DNA of 64,000 bases, taken from the NCBI RefSeq assembly GCF_026914265.1, contig NC_069125.1, positions 69,518,046 through 69,582,045 of the forward strand, read 5' to 3'. This document shows, one piece after another, positions 11,144 to 24,356 of the stretch (position 1 is its first letter; the number at the start of each line of letters is the position of its first letter). The notes beneath the pieces were generated by a model. That model searched no databases. It was given only the letters and a program-made list of their open reading frames with translations, and was not told the origin of the DNA. This DNA comes from Mya arenaria (taxonomy: Eukaryota > Mollusca > Bivalvia > Myida > Myidae). A program made the translations under genes and the position numbers.

Positions 11144-14070
11144 ACATGTAGTTGGAAACGAAACTGATTTAGGTCGAGCGTATCGTTGATCTGGCGGTTT
11201 CTCTTATATTAATCTGCATAAGCGTCTTATCCAACACAGGCAGGTATTCATGTTCTCATTAGATATTCAAAAAGTCAGCATATCAACATCTATTTTATGC
11301 GTTGCATTTCTAATGCATGTGGTCTACTCTAAAAGTACTGCTATTATAATCGTTCTCGCGACACCATCGACATCGTAGCTTTGCTGTTGTTATACTATTC
11401 GTTGCGCGAGTCATCTTTCTCAAATATGCCCATATCATTTATAGTGCTGTGACAGGAACATGTAATGGTTAAATCTTAACGGCTGCCTTGTAATACATAA
11501 CTATTTCATGGGCTTATCAACAAACACGGGAATTACCAATTCAAGAATCGAATCCAAATTTATCGAAACAGTTTAGCTAAGGTATTTTCCATAAAGATAA
11601 GTATTAACTGAACCATGAATTTACCAAAAAAGTCATTTATCGTTGTTTATACCTTAAATAGTGTTTCACTGGCCGTTCCAAGGCGGTAATCCCATCATTT
11701 ATCGGTAAAGCTATTTTGATGAGTTAGTTGTCTGTTGTTGGTGTTTGTATATGTTTTCATTTCTAGTTCATTGTCGTCTGAGTCATTGCCTCGTGTCTCT
11801 AAAGTTTTATTCACAAATCTAAACAATCTTTATGTTATGTCTTTAATCTTAGAAATGGTTTCGAAACATAAATGATAACACATGATTTCTGATTCTATGA
11901 AGTGATCGCACGTTTGGATCGTTGATAACAGATCCAAAGATCCTTTAATGAAACGAGGGCTTACCAGGGACAAATTTCCAACTACACGTCTAGTCATTTT
12001 CAATATTATTAAAAGCTGAATTACTGCCAAATTAAAATATAGGTGAAACGAGCCAATGAAGACAAAATATTTAAGAAAGGAGTACAGCAGTATAGTGAGC
12101 TACTTTAGTTAGGAAAATGACTAAGATTAGGACTCGCATCTTACATGTTCTTAAAGAAAATGTTTGATAGCCACCAAGCTATTTAAACGATATTTATTTA
12201 TGCGCGAGGTTGAGAAAGCAACTAAAGATTAAAACAGCAACCCCCAAAGAAGAATCACTGTCGTTTATGTATAATAGGTAAGGCAATGAACATGTTCGTT
12301 CTAAATGCAAAACACTTTTCTGTTCTGTTATTTAAATAACATTCTCTCCACGGCTTTTCTTTATAGTATGAATGATTCAGTCTATGAGAAACTCGCATTG
12401 ATGACAATCCATACCGCTTTCTTATATCCATTGAACCAGTTTCTGTACGACGTTAATCAGGTGCTTTATTAATCTCGTCATGTATTATAAATATCTAAAA
12501 GTGTATTGTCATGTTAAGATCTTTTGTTTTTTGAAAGAGCAGAGATCGATCGCGAAATATGAAAATAAGGTCCTGTAATTGTAATGAGTGGAACGTCCTC
12601 ACTCTCATTGATGTTAACGATTGTGCATTCAGTTGTTAAACATAAAACATATCTTATAGCCTTTAATGGCGTTTATCCCAACACTAATTTGTCAAATATC
12701 CTAATCTATATGTTATTTTTTTCTTTTGTGACGTTACACATTTAAGTACATGTTAGGTATTGAACCTTTCGCATTCACAGGGTCTGCGTTAATGTTATGT
12801 CTTCAGGGATTTTCTCGGTTGTTTTCCATTGTATAATAATATAATGGCTTGTCCATACATTATCTCCAGCATCGTATTATCAGCCCTATGTTCAGTTCAG
12901 GCTTCCAATACGTGTTTGGATTTAACGGTTGCAATTTGTTTCCCCGCTTGCAGTGTGTTCTGCGATAAAATAGGGAAACAAAACAGTTTGCTAACGTGAG
13001 AGGTTGTTAGACTTTATTGGACTCAGGACAGGTGTCTGTTCAAAACAATGTACAATAGTTGCATTACGTAAGCAAGCACCGGAGCTTACTTCATCGTTCA
13101 TCAAAGCTATTTTCATTTAGTTTTGAAGTATTGACAATGAAATGTCATTATAACCTTTTGGCAGAATGTTTAATCGCCTTTGGGCATAATGTATTATCGC
13201 CTTTGGGCAGAATGTATTATCGCCTTTTAGCAGAATGTATTATCGCCTTTGGGCAGAATGTATGATTTCTTTTGGGCAGAATGTATAATCGCCTTTGGGC
13301 ATTATGTGTTATCGCCTTTGGGCAGCTTTTAGTATCGCGCTATACTCTTAAGAGTGCATTTTAACCTTTAACTCAAGGTGCATTCTGGTAGATCGTCTGC
13401 ATTAAATGGGGCGAAACAAAATCTGATTGATTTCATCAATTCTTTCGCATGTTCTTAATTCTTAGTTTATGCTTTGTTAGGGCGTGTTTGTTGGTAACAA
13501 AATAGTTTTGGTTTTATATTGGTTTCACGAACTGTGTATTTCTTGTGACAATTTTGAATTAAATGAAAACCAGTTTTATCGTTTGTTTAACGAAAAACGA
13601 ATCTTGATTTTAAAACTATCGAAACCCCCTACGTAGGCAGTATCGTTCTATCTGAAAACTAGCACACTTTCAAAAGCCAAAAATGGCGGACATGATCCAA
13701 CAAGTGTGATAAAACAATATTAAGTTTAAACAGGCAAACGACCTTCTGTTGTATCCTTGTTTTGAAGAAATGTAGTGAGAAATGGCTACATGCAGACGAA
13801 ATGGCTACATGCAGAAGCTCCATCATATTGATTAAGCTGTACATAAAACCATTCATTTGTTACTTCAAGCAACTCTTTTGAGACAGGTCTTCAAACCGCC
13901 GAACTAAAACTTGTTTGGTATAAACGAAAACGCCCTCAAACAATGCAGATAGTATACGACACGGTAGAACAAGCTGTAAACGGTCGGCAGAATTTACTAT
14001 AAAATGTAACATAAATGTACTCAGTTGTCGAATTTATGTATTCAACGAGACAACACCATCATTGCGAATT
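11144..14070. other. Noncoding 3' flank of gene B
   Basis: No gene was recognised. It mirrors 6740-9580, including the minisatellite. It carries a segment of about 50 bp near 13810-13860 that arm A has lost and that copy C partly keeps. Confidence 0.6.
13147..13327. repeat. Minisatellite, ~22-bp unit, copy B
   Basis: About eight units of the type TTTGGGCAGAATGTATTATCGCC, inverted relative to the arm A array. Confidence 0.85.
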
Positions 14071-14076
14071 CGATGC

Positions 14077-14082
14077 TTTATT
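14077..14082 (-). terminator. Polyadenylation signal of gene B
   Basis: AATAAA on the minus strand, in the untranslated last exon that starts at 14147. Confidence 0.7.
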
Positions 14083-14146
14083 ACTAATATTTGACTTCAA
14101 CATATTTACAAAAGAAAATCAAGTCGTTGTCCTTGAAACAATCCGG

Positions 14147-14432
14147 TCTGCAACAAAAAGGAAACAATTGATACCGCATATTATTTATATATTATCATTA
14201 CTTCCAGCAAAACAAACGTAGTTAGTATCTCAAAGGAGCATTTCAATGTTTCCCTATGCTGTTAACATATTTTAACAGGCTTATTTAAGAAAAACGCCAA
14301 AGCAACAATGATATTACAGCACGTCACACATTATGGTCTCAGATCCATCTGAAATCTGACATAAAGGAATAATGTTTTACTTGTATGTGTATGATTTCGA
14401 CCATATATGTATATATATATATATATATTACC
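14147..14432 (-). other. 3'UTR intron of gene B
   Basis: Exon 4 ends at 14432, just past the stop codon, and the untranslated exon begins at 14147. The intron contains a (TA)n tract at about 14408-14430 that is longer than in arm A. Confidence 0.6.
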
Positions 14433-14446
14433 TTGTCGCTAGGAGC

Positions 14447-16211
14447 TTAGTGCCACCTCCTTCTGCAGCAGAGCACAAGTTTACAGCCCTTCCTGCACCA
14501 TGGGCAACGACCAACAAACTTCTGTTTCCAGCTGCACCTCTTTCGGCATTTGCAGTAAGCTCCTGTGAGTATCAAGTGCATCACCATTTTTAAATATATG
14601 AGTTGATCGTACATATTTGTTGAACGTAGTATCGAGTATTGTATTTAATTAGAAGTACGTCGCTGATCTCAATACTTCACTCGATAACTCCAACATTGAA
14701 CTGCATCATTGATTTCTTTTATGCATGTCTTTCGTATTTTTGTGCGAATTTGCCTTTTACAACCTTTCTTAACACTAATAAATTCGAAAAACGTTTGTTT
14801 TCAAATTGAAAAAAAATAATTTGCTGATATCAAAAAGGATGTGATAAAAGCCCTTACTTATCCGCCATACATCCAAGGTCACCTTGGTTTTGACATTTTA
14901 CATACTGCTATTTGCTTGATAATATTAGTCTTGAGGTTAAAATGCCTTGTTTGAGATGACATGTAACCTACCTATGTTAAATACTGAAATCATGTCGGCG
15001 TGTTTTTTAAAAGAAAGATGAATAATATGTATATGAAAATGTATATTGTAAGGAAAAGCTTTTGAAGTTTGGCTACTTGACCGTAAGTTCTTAATCAACA
15101 GTTGTTCTGTATAATGGAATCAACATACCCGTACGAAATCCACCATATCCACCGCCGCCATATCCACCGCCACCATATCCACCGCCTCCGTAACCTCCCA
15201 TTCCAAAACCACTTCCATATCCGCCTCCATAACCACCACCTCCAGAGCCACCGTAGCCTCCGCCACCGTAACCGCCAATCCCGCCCATGTAACCTCCATA
15301 GCCACCGTAGCCTCCGCCACCATATCCACCGCCTCCGTAACCACCCATTCCAATACCACTTCCATATCCGCCTCCATAACCACCACCTCCATAGCCACCG
15401 TAGCCTCCGCCACCGTAGCCGCCTCCGCCAATGCCGCTCATGTAACCTCCATAGCCGCCGGAACCGATTCCGCCACCGTAACCGCCAATGCCGCCCATGC
15501 CACCTCCATAGCCGCCGGAGCCCATTCCGCCACCGTAACCGCCCCCGCCCATGAAACCTCCATAGCCGCCGGAGCCCATTCCACCACCGTAACCGCCCCC
15601 GCCCATGTAACCGCCTGATTATAAAACAACTTTGAGTTGAAAATTGTCGTTAGGTGTAATGCGTTACTTTTAATTTTACTCTATACTGATTCTCAATGCT
15701 GCCTTAAAGTTGGAAATTCTGTACCTCAACTTTTGCTTAAAACCATACATGGTTTAGTTTTTTTTATCCGAGTTTATATGCTGTATTTCTGGTACTTATT
15801 AAAGTGTTAACGTACATACGTTTTAACTAAAATATGTTTCAATGATGTAACAAAATGGCTTGTCAACACTTCATTCATGAAACGAACAATGTTTTTGACT
15901 AACGTACCTATTCCATAGCTGCGTCCATAATATCCAGGAGTCGCCTCGCTTACTGCAAATAATCCGATGTGTTGAAATGTATAAAGTAAAATAATCCATG
16001 CGCCACCAATGAGCTACCTTTTGAAATAAGGCAAAAAATGAATGCCTGAAAATGATCTCAGTATATAACAAATAATTATGTATAAAAAACACTTAATTTT
16101 ATTTGACTTTGAAATATTTCTGCCTAGTAAACGATTAAATTAAGAAAGAAAACCCTACATACCGAATGCGGCGATTGCCAGGCCCAGGATTGCGGTGATA
16201 AGAAACTTCAT
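14447..16211 (-). CDS. Secreted Gly/Tyr-rich repeat protein with cationic 8-Cys tail, copy B
   Basis: Minus-strand coding exons are 16211-16163, 15952-15908, 15614-15129 and 14562-14447, with exon lengths equal to copy A (49, 45, 486 and 116 nt with stop) and the same phase-1 GT-AG junctions. The product is also 231 residues. I see only a few replacements from A: Ser for Arg in the YM(R/S)GIG segment of exon 3, and Arg for Lys in the WCKK stretch of the tail. All eight tail cysteines are kept. The gene converges with copy A across the palindrome. Both copies look functional, so recent duplication or gene conversion is likely. Function is as for copy A and is inferred. Confidence 0.88.
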
Positions 16212-16265
16212 CGTGACGTCGTCGGTGTACGGCCCCACTCAATGCTGCTGTAACATTCCGACTCC

Positions 16266-16272
16266 TTTTATA
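16266..16272 (-). promoter_or_regulatory. TATA box of gene B
   Basis: TATAAAA on the minus strand, at the same distance from the ATG (16211) as in copy A. The base context differs by a single A/G downstream of the box. Confidence 0.7.
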
Positions 16273-17306
16273 CCTTTCCTTAACCAACACTGCAAGTCAT
16301 CCGATCAATCATGTCAGGTTTTAGATGACTACCTTTTACAGTTCATATGTTTTCTTTATCATAAAAGAAAGGAATTGAATGTTTTGGTGATTACATGTTT
16401 GATATAAAGGTACTTGTTATGCAAAAAAGGATATTGTGCATTCAGCAGCAGTTGGTTTATCACTATGTTTTTTGCTGGAACCATTTTCACTTTTACGTGT
16501 TAATACATCGTTTTCATTTTCATTACATAGCAAGAATAAAAACAATCATTATGTCGGTAAATTATTACAGCTGTTTTTTGTCTTCTTTTAAGATTTCATT
16601 TTAACTGTTCCTATCGTGTCCATCAAACGAGGCACTTTTGGGTATGATAATACAAAATAATAGCTATCTTTAAGAAAGATAAACGGCGATCAATTTTTAA
16701 ACAATGTCATAAAGCGTGTATGTGAAAGCAGTATGAATTTGTTAAATTTTTAAATATAAAAAGTACTTATGTCTTTTTTAACAAATGTCTTACTCAATAG
16801 TATGGCAGAGACTATTATTTGCTAAATATGTGCATAACTACTGGGGCAGGGTTTGTGCCATGTTTCATTTTAATATATAATACCATTAATAGTTGAAGCA
16901 AATTATTTCGCACAATTACAAAGGTCCGTGACTACATGTACGAACACATCAAGGCAATGGCATTGATCAATTCTTCTTCTTCTTTTTCTTTTTCTTCTTC
17001 TTCTTCTTCTTCTTCTTCTTCTTCTTCTTCTTCTTCTTCTTCTTCTTCTTCTTCTTCTTCTTCTTCTTCTTCTTCTAGTCAATGCCAGCTCATGCAAAAT
17101 ATAGAAACTCCCGGATCGTCGTACGTCCGTTCATGCAACATCTTCGCTTTGTTTACAAAAAACATGAATTTATTCGATTTTGTCTGGGAGTTTTTCCTGA
17201 ATTTGATTGGTTTATAGTTAAATCGGCGGGCCCACAACAGGCACTAATAAGACGAATTTTGATATAAAATTTTCTGTATACTTGCTTCTAATTGCACTCC
17301 TTATAA
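16273..17306. other. Noncoding upstream flank of gene B with (TTC)n tract
   Basis: No gene was found. It matches 3570-4520 of arm A inverted. A (TTC)n microsatellite occupies about 16973-17076. It creates long poly-Ser and poly-Arg frames, which I do not treat as coding. Confidence 0.75.
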
Positions 17307-18116
17307 AACAAGAGCCGTCGTAAGACAGCGCGCTCGACTACGCCGCTTTGACTTAGAATACAATAACGATGTAATAATACCAAGTTTGGTCTCTATGTCA
17401 AACCTAACTAAAATTATTCGATACATAAGGTGACTTTGATGCTGCCCTCCCACCAGCCTGCCCAAACAATGACGCAAGTCATTCAAATAACTTGATTTCC
17501 CATTCTGAAAATGTGGTTAAGAATATACAAATATGCCTTTCAAAGGAAATTAAAAAGATAAAATCAAGGGCCATAATTTGTATTTAGGCTTAAAACGTAG
17601 TTATGTTTCTTGTTGTAAGATGGTCGTTAATAATTTTGAATTTTATTAAGTGCATTTAATAAACGGTATATAAGTGTTTTTATTAAAATCCCAACTTGCC
17701 CTTAACGTTTACTTGCCTAAAACTTTAACCTAAGTCAATCAGGGGCCATAACTTGTATTAAGAATATGGAGTTATGTAACCTCATTGAGTGATGGTCCTG
17801 AACAATTGTGTGAAGTATTAATACAATTGAATGAAGGGTATAGAAGTTATTAAACAATATCCCAACCTGCCCTAAAACTTTAACCTAAGTTCCATAGTCA
17901 ATCAGGGGCCATAATTTGTATAAAAGATAATATGGAGTTATCTAGCCTCATTATGTGATGGCTCTGAACATCTGTGTGAAGTATTAAGTCAATTGAATGA
18001 ATGGTATTGGAGTTTTAAGTGAAAATCCCAACTTGCCCTAAAACTTTAACCTAAGTCAATCAGGGGCCATAACTTGTATTTAGGATAATATGTAGTTATG
18101 TAACCTCATTGTGTGA
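17307..18116 (-). mobile_element. Helitron-like nonautonomous element with ~160-bp tandem monomers
   Basis: Read on the minus strand it starts TCACACAATGAGG. It contains about four degenerate monomers of some 160 bp, each with a GGCCATAA(C/T)TTGTAT core (plus-strand cores near 17570, 17745, 17907 and 18065). It ends in AAAGCGGCG...GAGCGCGCTGTC with a hairpin and CTCTTGTT. The same 3' terminus occurs at 55464-55509 and 57231-57275. A 5' TC, a 3' hairpin near the end and central tandem monomers fit Helitron/Helentron-derived 'pearl'-type elements of bivalves (family knowledge; assignment inferred). Arms A and C lack it. Confidence 0.6.
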
Positions 18117-18520
18117 CTAGACACCAGATGGTCCCTAAATCGGCAAACTCAGTATTTACTCAAAACAAGCCTAGAATTATCAATACGAGCTAATAGCGGT
18201 CTATAAAACATCATTTTACATAAGCATTTTAGCAACTCCCTGTGATTTTCAGCAATGTAATTGATTTCTATCACATTTGGCAAGATCATATAATTATTGA
18301 GATGTATTTTGTAATTATAACCAACACACTTTGAAGGTTATGATAATGTTAAAAGGGACTGGTTATATCACACGAATTACGATAAATGAGTTATAGTTGA
18401 TCGTTGTTGCTATGGTAACCATTTTGTCTATATAATCATCTTAACTTCATAGATATTATGATAATTGTAAACTGATTATTTTAGTTAAATCAATTTTCAT
18501 ATAATTGAATTGAAAGTTTT
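18117..18520. other. Noncoding stretch between Helitron-like element and LINE
   Basis: Matches 2375-2735 of arm A inverted, with an extra stretch of about 60 bp near 18450-18510. No gene was seen. Confidence 0.7.
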
Positions 18521-18529
18521 TTGTTGTTT

Positions 18530-21500
18530 TTTTATTATTCAATATTGACAAATATTATACAGCTTAGCACATTGCAAACATATATGTATATATACATATC
18601 ATTGAGACATTTATATAGCGTACTTGTTATTTGTATAACAAAATATTTGTTTTTTAAGTATTGGTGTATGAGTGATATCACATGCAAAAACATATTGTCC
18701 AAAAAGGTCTATATAGGTGGCTGCCAATGCAGGTAGCAGTTTTTTAATCTTTCAATATTTAAGTGTTTAAACAAAAAAGAGTGAGAACATAATAATGGAG
18801 GAGGGTTTGACTGATAGAAAGGATAGAATGAATAGAATAGAAATAGAAATAGAATAGATAGGAGGTATTTATGCATTTAAGTTGTTATTCTTCAAGTTTA
18901 TTTTGTTATTGACTAGAGCTGTTTCGCTCTCTATTTTTTCTCTAAGTTTTACATAATTCAAAAAGGATGTAAAGGTTGGTATAGTGTTTCTGTTTTTCAT
19001 GCTAAGTATAAAAAAAACTTCATTAGCAGTATTAAAAAGTTTATTATTGTCTTATGTTGTAATTGTTCAAAGATGCCAAAGCTTATGGTTTTTAAGTTTA
19101 AATTGATCAAGTTTGGATTATGATCAATTATTCTTTTTACTTGAGACCACAGATTTTGTGTAATTCTACATTCCAAGAATAAATGTTCCTGTGTTTCGAT
19201 GTATTCCCCGCAAAAGTCACATAAACTTGAATTTGAGATTCCACACTTGTATAAGAATTTGTTTGTATGTATAATTCTGTTTATAAGTTTGTATTGAAAA
19301 CTTCTCAGGGTAACATCATTGGTGCATCTGTAGTAAGATGTGTAGATTAATTTCCATAAAGTGTTATCTATATGTTCATCTGGTATGACCCGTTTCCATT
19401 TTTCATCTATTTGGCTGGAAGTTTCTTTATAAAACTGGATTGAGTATAGCAATGTGTTTGGTTTTACTTTGCTTGTTTCGATTTTGTGTTTTAGCGTGTC
19501 TTGAGAGTCGTTTATTGGCATGGCAGCTCTCATTTGATCTTTCATTGACTGTGGCAAACAGGCTATCGATTGATAATATTTTAGGTAATCGTTATTTTTT
19601 ATATTGTATGAATATTTAATATCTACAAATTTGTAAAAGTCTTTTGAACGATAATCAAATATGTGTTGTATGAATTGTACACCTTTATCATACCAATCTC
19701 CGTAATAAAAGGTGCTACCGTTGTTAATAATGTGTTTCTTGTTCCAAATTATGATTTTATTTGTCGTTATCTTTGGGTATAACTGATTTACTTCTGTCCA
19801 GGAATGAAAGATGTCAAATAAGAACTTATTTCCACAATAAATTTTGTTAATCAAGGTGTCGTTTAAATTACACTCAAAAACAAGGTTTCCACCGTATTTG
19901 TCAATAAGGTTTGAATAAAATGTTTTGTATTGGCTTTTGTTAGAGCGGTCTAATATTCTCTTAACCCAAGACGCTTTAATTGAATTAACAAGTTTATATA
20001 TGTCAGGTACTTTCTGACCTCCATGTTCGTATTCTTGTATAAGTAAATTTCGTTTTATTTTATCAGGTTTGTGATCCCATATAAAGTTAAATATATCTTT
20101 GTTTATATCGTCAAGGATATGTTTTTGCGGGTTTGGTAGAACAGTTAATGGATATATAATTTTTGGCAGTGCAAATGTTTTTATAACTGTCACCTTGCCA
20201 AGAAGAGTGAGTTTTCTGTGATGCCAACTTTTGAGACGATTTTTGAAATTTTGTAATTAAGGGAGAAAATTGAGGTCTAGGAAGCTATTTTCAACATTTG
20301 TGAAATTTATACCAAGTGTTTTTGCTTGGTTCGATGTCCATATGAATTTCTTTTCTGGCAAGTAAGTTAAAATCGAGTCTTGCATTTTTCCTGCTCTGAA
20401 TATGATTGACTTTTTAGTGTTCGGTTTAAACCAGATATATGTCCCAACTCATCTATTGTATTGACTAGAGCGGTAAAAGATTTTTCGGTACCCTCATTTT
20501 TTTTTATAAGTCGCGTCATCGGCAAACAGTGATTGTTTGATCTCAATATTGTATATATGTAGGCTAACAATGTCCGTTTTGTTCTGTATAGCGTTGGAGA
20601 GTATATCGATACAAATAATAAATATATAAGAAGAGAATGGGCAACCTTGTCGTACTTCTCTTTCAATTTTCATCTCCTCAGAAAAATATCCATTGTTGAT
20701 GATTATACTACTGATATCATTATAAAACAGTTAAACCCATTTAATCAATTCCGCACCAAAATTAAAATGACGTAAACAGTTTAACATGAACGAATGTTCT
20801 AGGCTATTGAAGGCCTTCCCAAAGTCAGCAAAAAATAAAATTCCTGGTGTGTTTGTTTTGTTTAAGTAAGATATACATTCATCTATCAGTCTAACGTTTT
20901 CTTCTATATATCTAGATTTTATGAAACCAGTTTCGAAGGGGCTTATTATTGATGGAAGTATACATTTTATTCTGTTCGCTATGGCTTTTGTGGCAACTTT
21001 GTAGTCTACATTCAATAAGCTGATCGTCTCCAGTTAGATAAACAATCTGAGTCTTTACCAGGTTTTGGAATGAGAGGAATAATACCTTGTTTTCGGAGTA
21101 GAGATAAATGTCCTGATGTAAACGACGTATTCAATGAGTTTGTGTAGTGGTGTTTTAAGTTGTTCCAAAATGTTACATAAAACTCACTTAAAATCCGTCT
21201 GATCCTGGACTTTTGTTGTTTTTCATTTCGTTAAGTGCTTTAAAACATTCATGTTCTGTTAAGAGGCCTTCACATGATAACATTTGTTCGTTGTTTAATT
21301 TGGTTGTTGAGTAGTCTAATAAAGATGAATCAGGTCTAAAAAGGGTGTTTTTCTTGTATAAATTAGAATACATGGTGTAAAATTTGTATTGTTCATTAAC
21401 TATTTCCTTTTGACATATTGTAATTTTATTATTAATGTTAAGTTTATGCATTGTTTTCATTTCTGCTCTTCTCGTTTCGAGGTTTGAAAAGTATGCTGTA

Positions 21501-22440
21501 TTTTTTTCATTGTTTTCTATATGAACAGCTTTTGATCTAAGAAATGAACCATTGACACGTTTTGATATCATTTCGTTAAGCTCAGCTTTTAATGACGATA
21601 TTTGTTCTGTTATTTCATCAACATTTATATTTTGTAATTCCAGTTTTATTTCGAGTTTTGCGATGCTGTCAATTATTTCTTTTTCTTTTGCATTTGTAGT
21701 TTTTTTTAGTTTTGATGAATATGTTATCGTAGTGTTTCTGATATTTCATTTTAATATGTCCCATAAAGTTACTGGGTTTGCGTCTTCATTTGTATTCAAA
21801 GTATCTGTGATTGTATTTTCAATTATTTCTTTGTAGTCAGGCATGAACAGTAAGCTATTGTTTAATTTAAAATATCCTGGTCCACGTTTGTTTTCAATTG
21901 TATGCCATGTATCAATTAAATTATAAGTTTCGTTCCTACTTGCAATAAAAGTCCGACATCGATTATGTCTATTTTGCTTGTTGTTCTTCTTATCTAATCT
22001 TGCATCAATAGTGGTGTTAAAATCGCCACCTATTATAATGCGTTTGTCAGAGTTATTATGTATAAATTCTTGCAGACTTTTGAAAATTTTATATCGTCTG
22101 TATTTGGTCCATATATATTAATAATGATATACTCTTTAGAGTTGATTGAGAGTTCAATTGCCAATATTCTTCCTGTTTTGAGTTTGATATGTTTTAATTT
22201 CACCAAAAGTATAGTTTGGATGAATAAGAATTCCAACACCTTCACTGTTTGTCGAGACACCAATAAAAACAAACACTTTTCCATTCTTTTTCCCACTGTT
22301 CCTTGTATTTATCATGAAAATGTACTTCTTATAAAAAATAGAACGTCGCATTTGTTCTTTTAACCAATGGAAAATTTGCACCCTTTTTTCTTTATTACCT
22401 TGTCCTCTGACATTAATAGTACATATAGTGGTATCCATAT
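18530..22440 (-). mobile_element. L1/Tx1-like LINE, ORF2 nearly complete but broken
   Basis: On the minus strand the element begins with an AP-type endonuclease (MDTTICTINVRGQGNKEKR, 22438 down; INIYGPNTDD near 22100). The linker holds KNNKSPGSDGF near 21190-21220. The reverse transcriptase has FADFGKAFNSLEH at about 20800-20830 and an LFADDA catalytic box near 20510-20540. A 398-codon frame at 20193-18997 covers the thumb and C-terminal region, with a CDFCGEY...HLFLECR zinc-knuckle. The 3'UTR runs to an A-rich tail near 18530. Frame changes separate these parts, so it cannot make ORF2 protein now. I see no ORF1 upstream of 22440. The WVKRILD and IRRNLL-type downstream motifs favour the Tx1-like branch of L1. 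Confidence 0.88.
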
Positions 22441-24235
22441 TGAGATGGTAATGATGATTGGTGCATAAATACCCCCATTTTGATTGTAGAGTAGATAACG
22501 TTTTTACTTAAAGATAAATAATTGACTGATCTGAATTGCATGTGTAACTGCAAGATATCTATACTAAGCGGAGTTAATCTATATCGAAATATCTTTTTTA
22601 AAAAGGGAAATAAGTACTCTGTAAATATCTAAGTTTTGGGTTTACGTTATGTAATGGTTTGCGTCATTTACCTAGAAAACGCTTTTGTTTTTGTTGTTCG
22701 ATTAATTATCAAAAAGTAACATATATTTTAGGTAAGATCATCTAAGTTTAGATTAATGCAAACATGATTGTTTAACAAGTTAGTACAATTACATTTCATT
22801 TGACATATTAACATCATTATACACAATGTTGTCTTAGCGAATCTAATTCACATCAATGTTAGCATACAACTTAAGTGTGGTTTTACATCTATGATATGTA
22901 CATAAAATACCCTGATTTCCAAAAAGTTACATATACAATCAATGCAAGAGAGGGTTATACAGATGCGAGTAATGATAGTATATCTCACAATATATGCTAA
23001 AACAATTTTGTATTTTCTTCAAAAGGAAATGAATTGTTACACTATTATTAAAATATCCCGTGAAAGTTTGCCTTGCACCAAAGTAATGCCTTGTTTTAAA
23101 CTTGAAGATAAAATGTTAAATGATCTATTTTATCATTTGTACATGTTTGACATATTTGAAGTTTCTGCTATTCCTTTATTTACTAATATATGTTTGAGAT
23201 GCTTGAAACACAGTTGATAACCAAGCCTTAGTCTAAGGGACATGAACCTATACGCAATTTAACATTTATTTAATAAAACAAAATAATGACTAAAAACTGC
23301 ATTTACATGAAAACAACACCATTATTTTAATTTTATTTTAAAGAAACGGTTGCCATGGCAACCATATTTGAAATATATTGTCACGAGAAGGCTACAAGTT
23401 TAACTAACCATTTTCAGTTTAATATACTAACATCGCATTTATGTGAACGTTTGCCTTTCACCAAGTGATGCCTTCTTTCAAAAGTGGAAATGAATTGTTA
23501 ATTGATCTTTTATATCATCAGTATGTGTAAAACACGCTTGATGTCTCCTTAACTCCTATATCAACTAGTACAAAATGTATATAAGTTCTATGCTTAATCA
23601 TTAAGAATTTCAATTTTCGTGGGTTTTCAAAGTGCCGACTATTGTAGCTTATCCGATACACACTCCCTGCGTCCGATTTTGCGTCGACAATGCATCAGCC
23701 AATGAGGTTGTATTCCAAGTCAGATTTGATGATCTGAAGGAGTACCTTAATGCTTACGAAGGGCTCGTTTGCTACGCTCACTTAGCCCATTCTTAATCAT
23801 TAAGATTTTACTGATGCCATCTACCTATTACATTAAAACAAAGAAACGATTTGAGCATGAGAGAATTCTACCTCACACTCTCTTGCAGCGGGTTTAATTT
23901 GCATGCCGAATAGATTATTTCATTGTAATGAAATGGTATCATTTTATCCTTTAAATCAATCAAACATTTCCTAGAAAATACAAATTAAACGTTTTAATAA
24001 ATGTGTTTTTCACACATGAATATTCAATGTTAAACACTTTTGGATCTTCAGAAAGTAAATGTCAATAGGTTTTTACTTCATGATAAAGCACATTTCATAT
24101 CGTCTTGGTACCAGCCCGTCATCCTAGCTATGATCTAGGGATGATATAGTGTCTCGGGGTAATAATGGTGATATGGTATTTGCCATAAAATAATCAATGC
24201 ATTGTATACTTAAGTGCATCTTATTGTATATATCC
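22441..24235. other. Unassigned intergenic stretch
   Basis: No gene was recognised. An internal direct repeat pairs about 23030-23190 with 23430-23575 (both with TTTGCCTT.CACCAA and GATC(T)TTTTATATCAT-like cores), suggesting two diverged copies of an unnamed repeat. A GC-richer block at 23630-23790 has no open frame of note. Confidence 0.5.
23030..23575. repeat. Diverged direct repeat pair, ~390 bp apart
   Basis: Bases 23030-23190 and 23430-23575 share the order GGAAATGAATTGTTA, TTTGCCTT(G/T)CACCAA, ATGCCTT and TATCAT with moderate divergence. No target-site duplications were visible. Confidence 0.5.
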
Positions 24236-24356
24236 AGCAAATCAAAAGGCTTTAGTACTTCCCATTATTAAAGATTTTACCATCATATTATTTACAATAC
24301 AATGTTGATGCATTATTAAGAACTAATTGATACACCTCTCAAATATTTGTTAGTGA
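24236..24356 (+). mobile_element. Fragment of the MITE found at the palindrome centre
   Basis: AATCAAAAGGCTTTAGTACT onward matches 9649-9770, in the same orientation, with point differences and no terminal inverted repeats. It directly precedes the first base homologous to arm B (about 24366). Confidence 0.65.

Larger units (their letters stand above)
11144..19970 (-). repeat. Right arm (B) of the inverted duplication
   Basis: This is the reverse complement of 905-9580. It differs from arm A by a Helitron-like insertion replacing about 830 bp (17307-18116), a much longer (TTC)n tract, small indels and scattered substitutions. The LINE at its outer end continues beyond the homology. Confidence 0.93.

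Noticed and set aside
16903-17217. Poly-Arg and poly-Ser proteins over the (TTC)n tract (also 28566-28874)
   Set aside because: Microsatellite translation only. Tract length differs greatly between the three duplicon copies.
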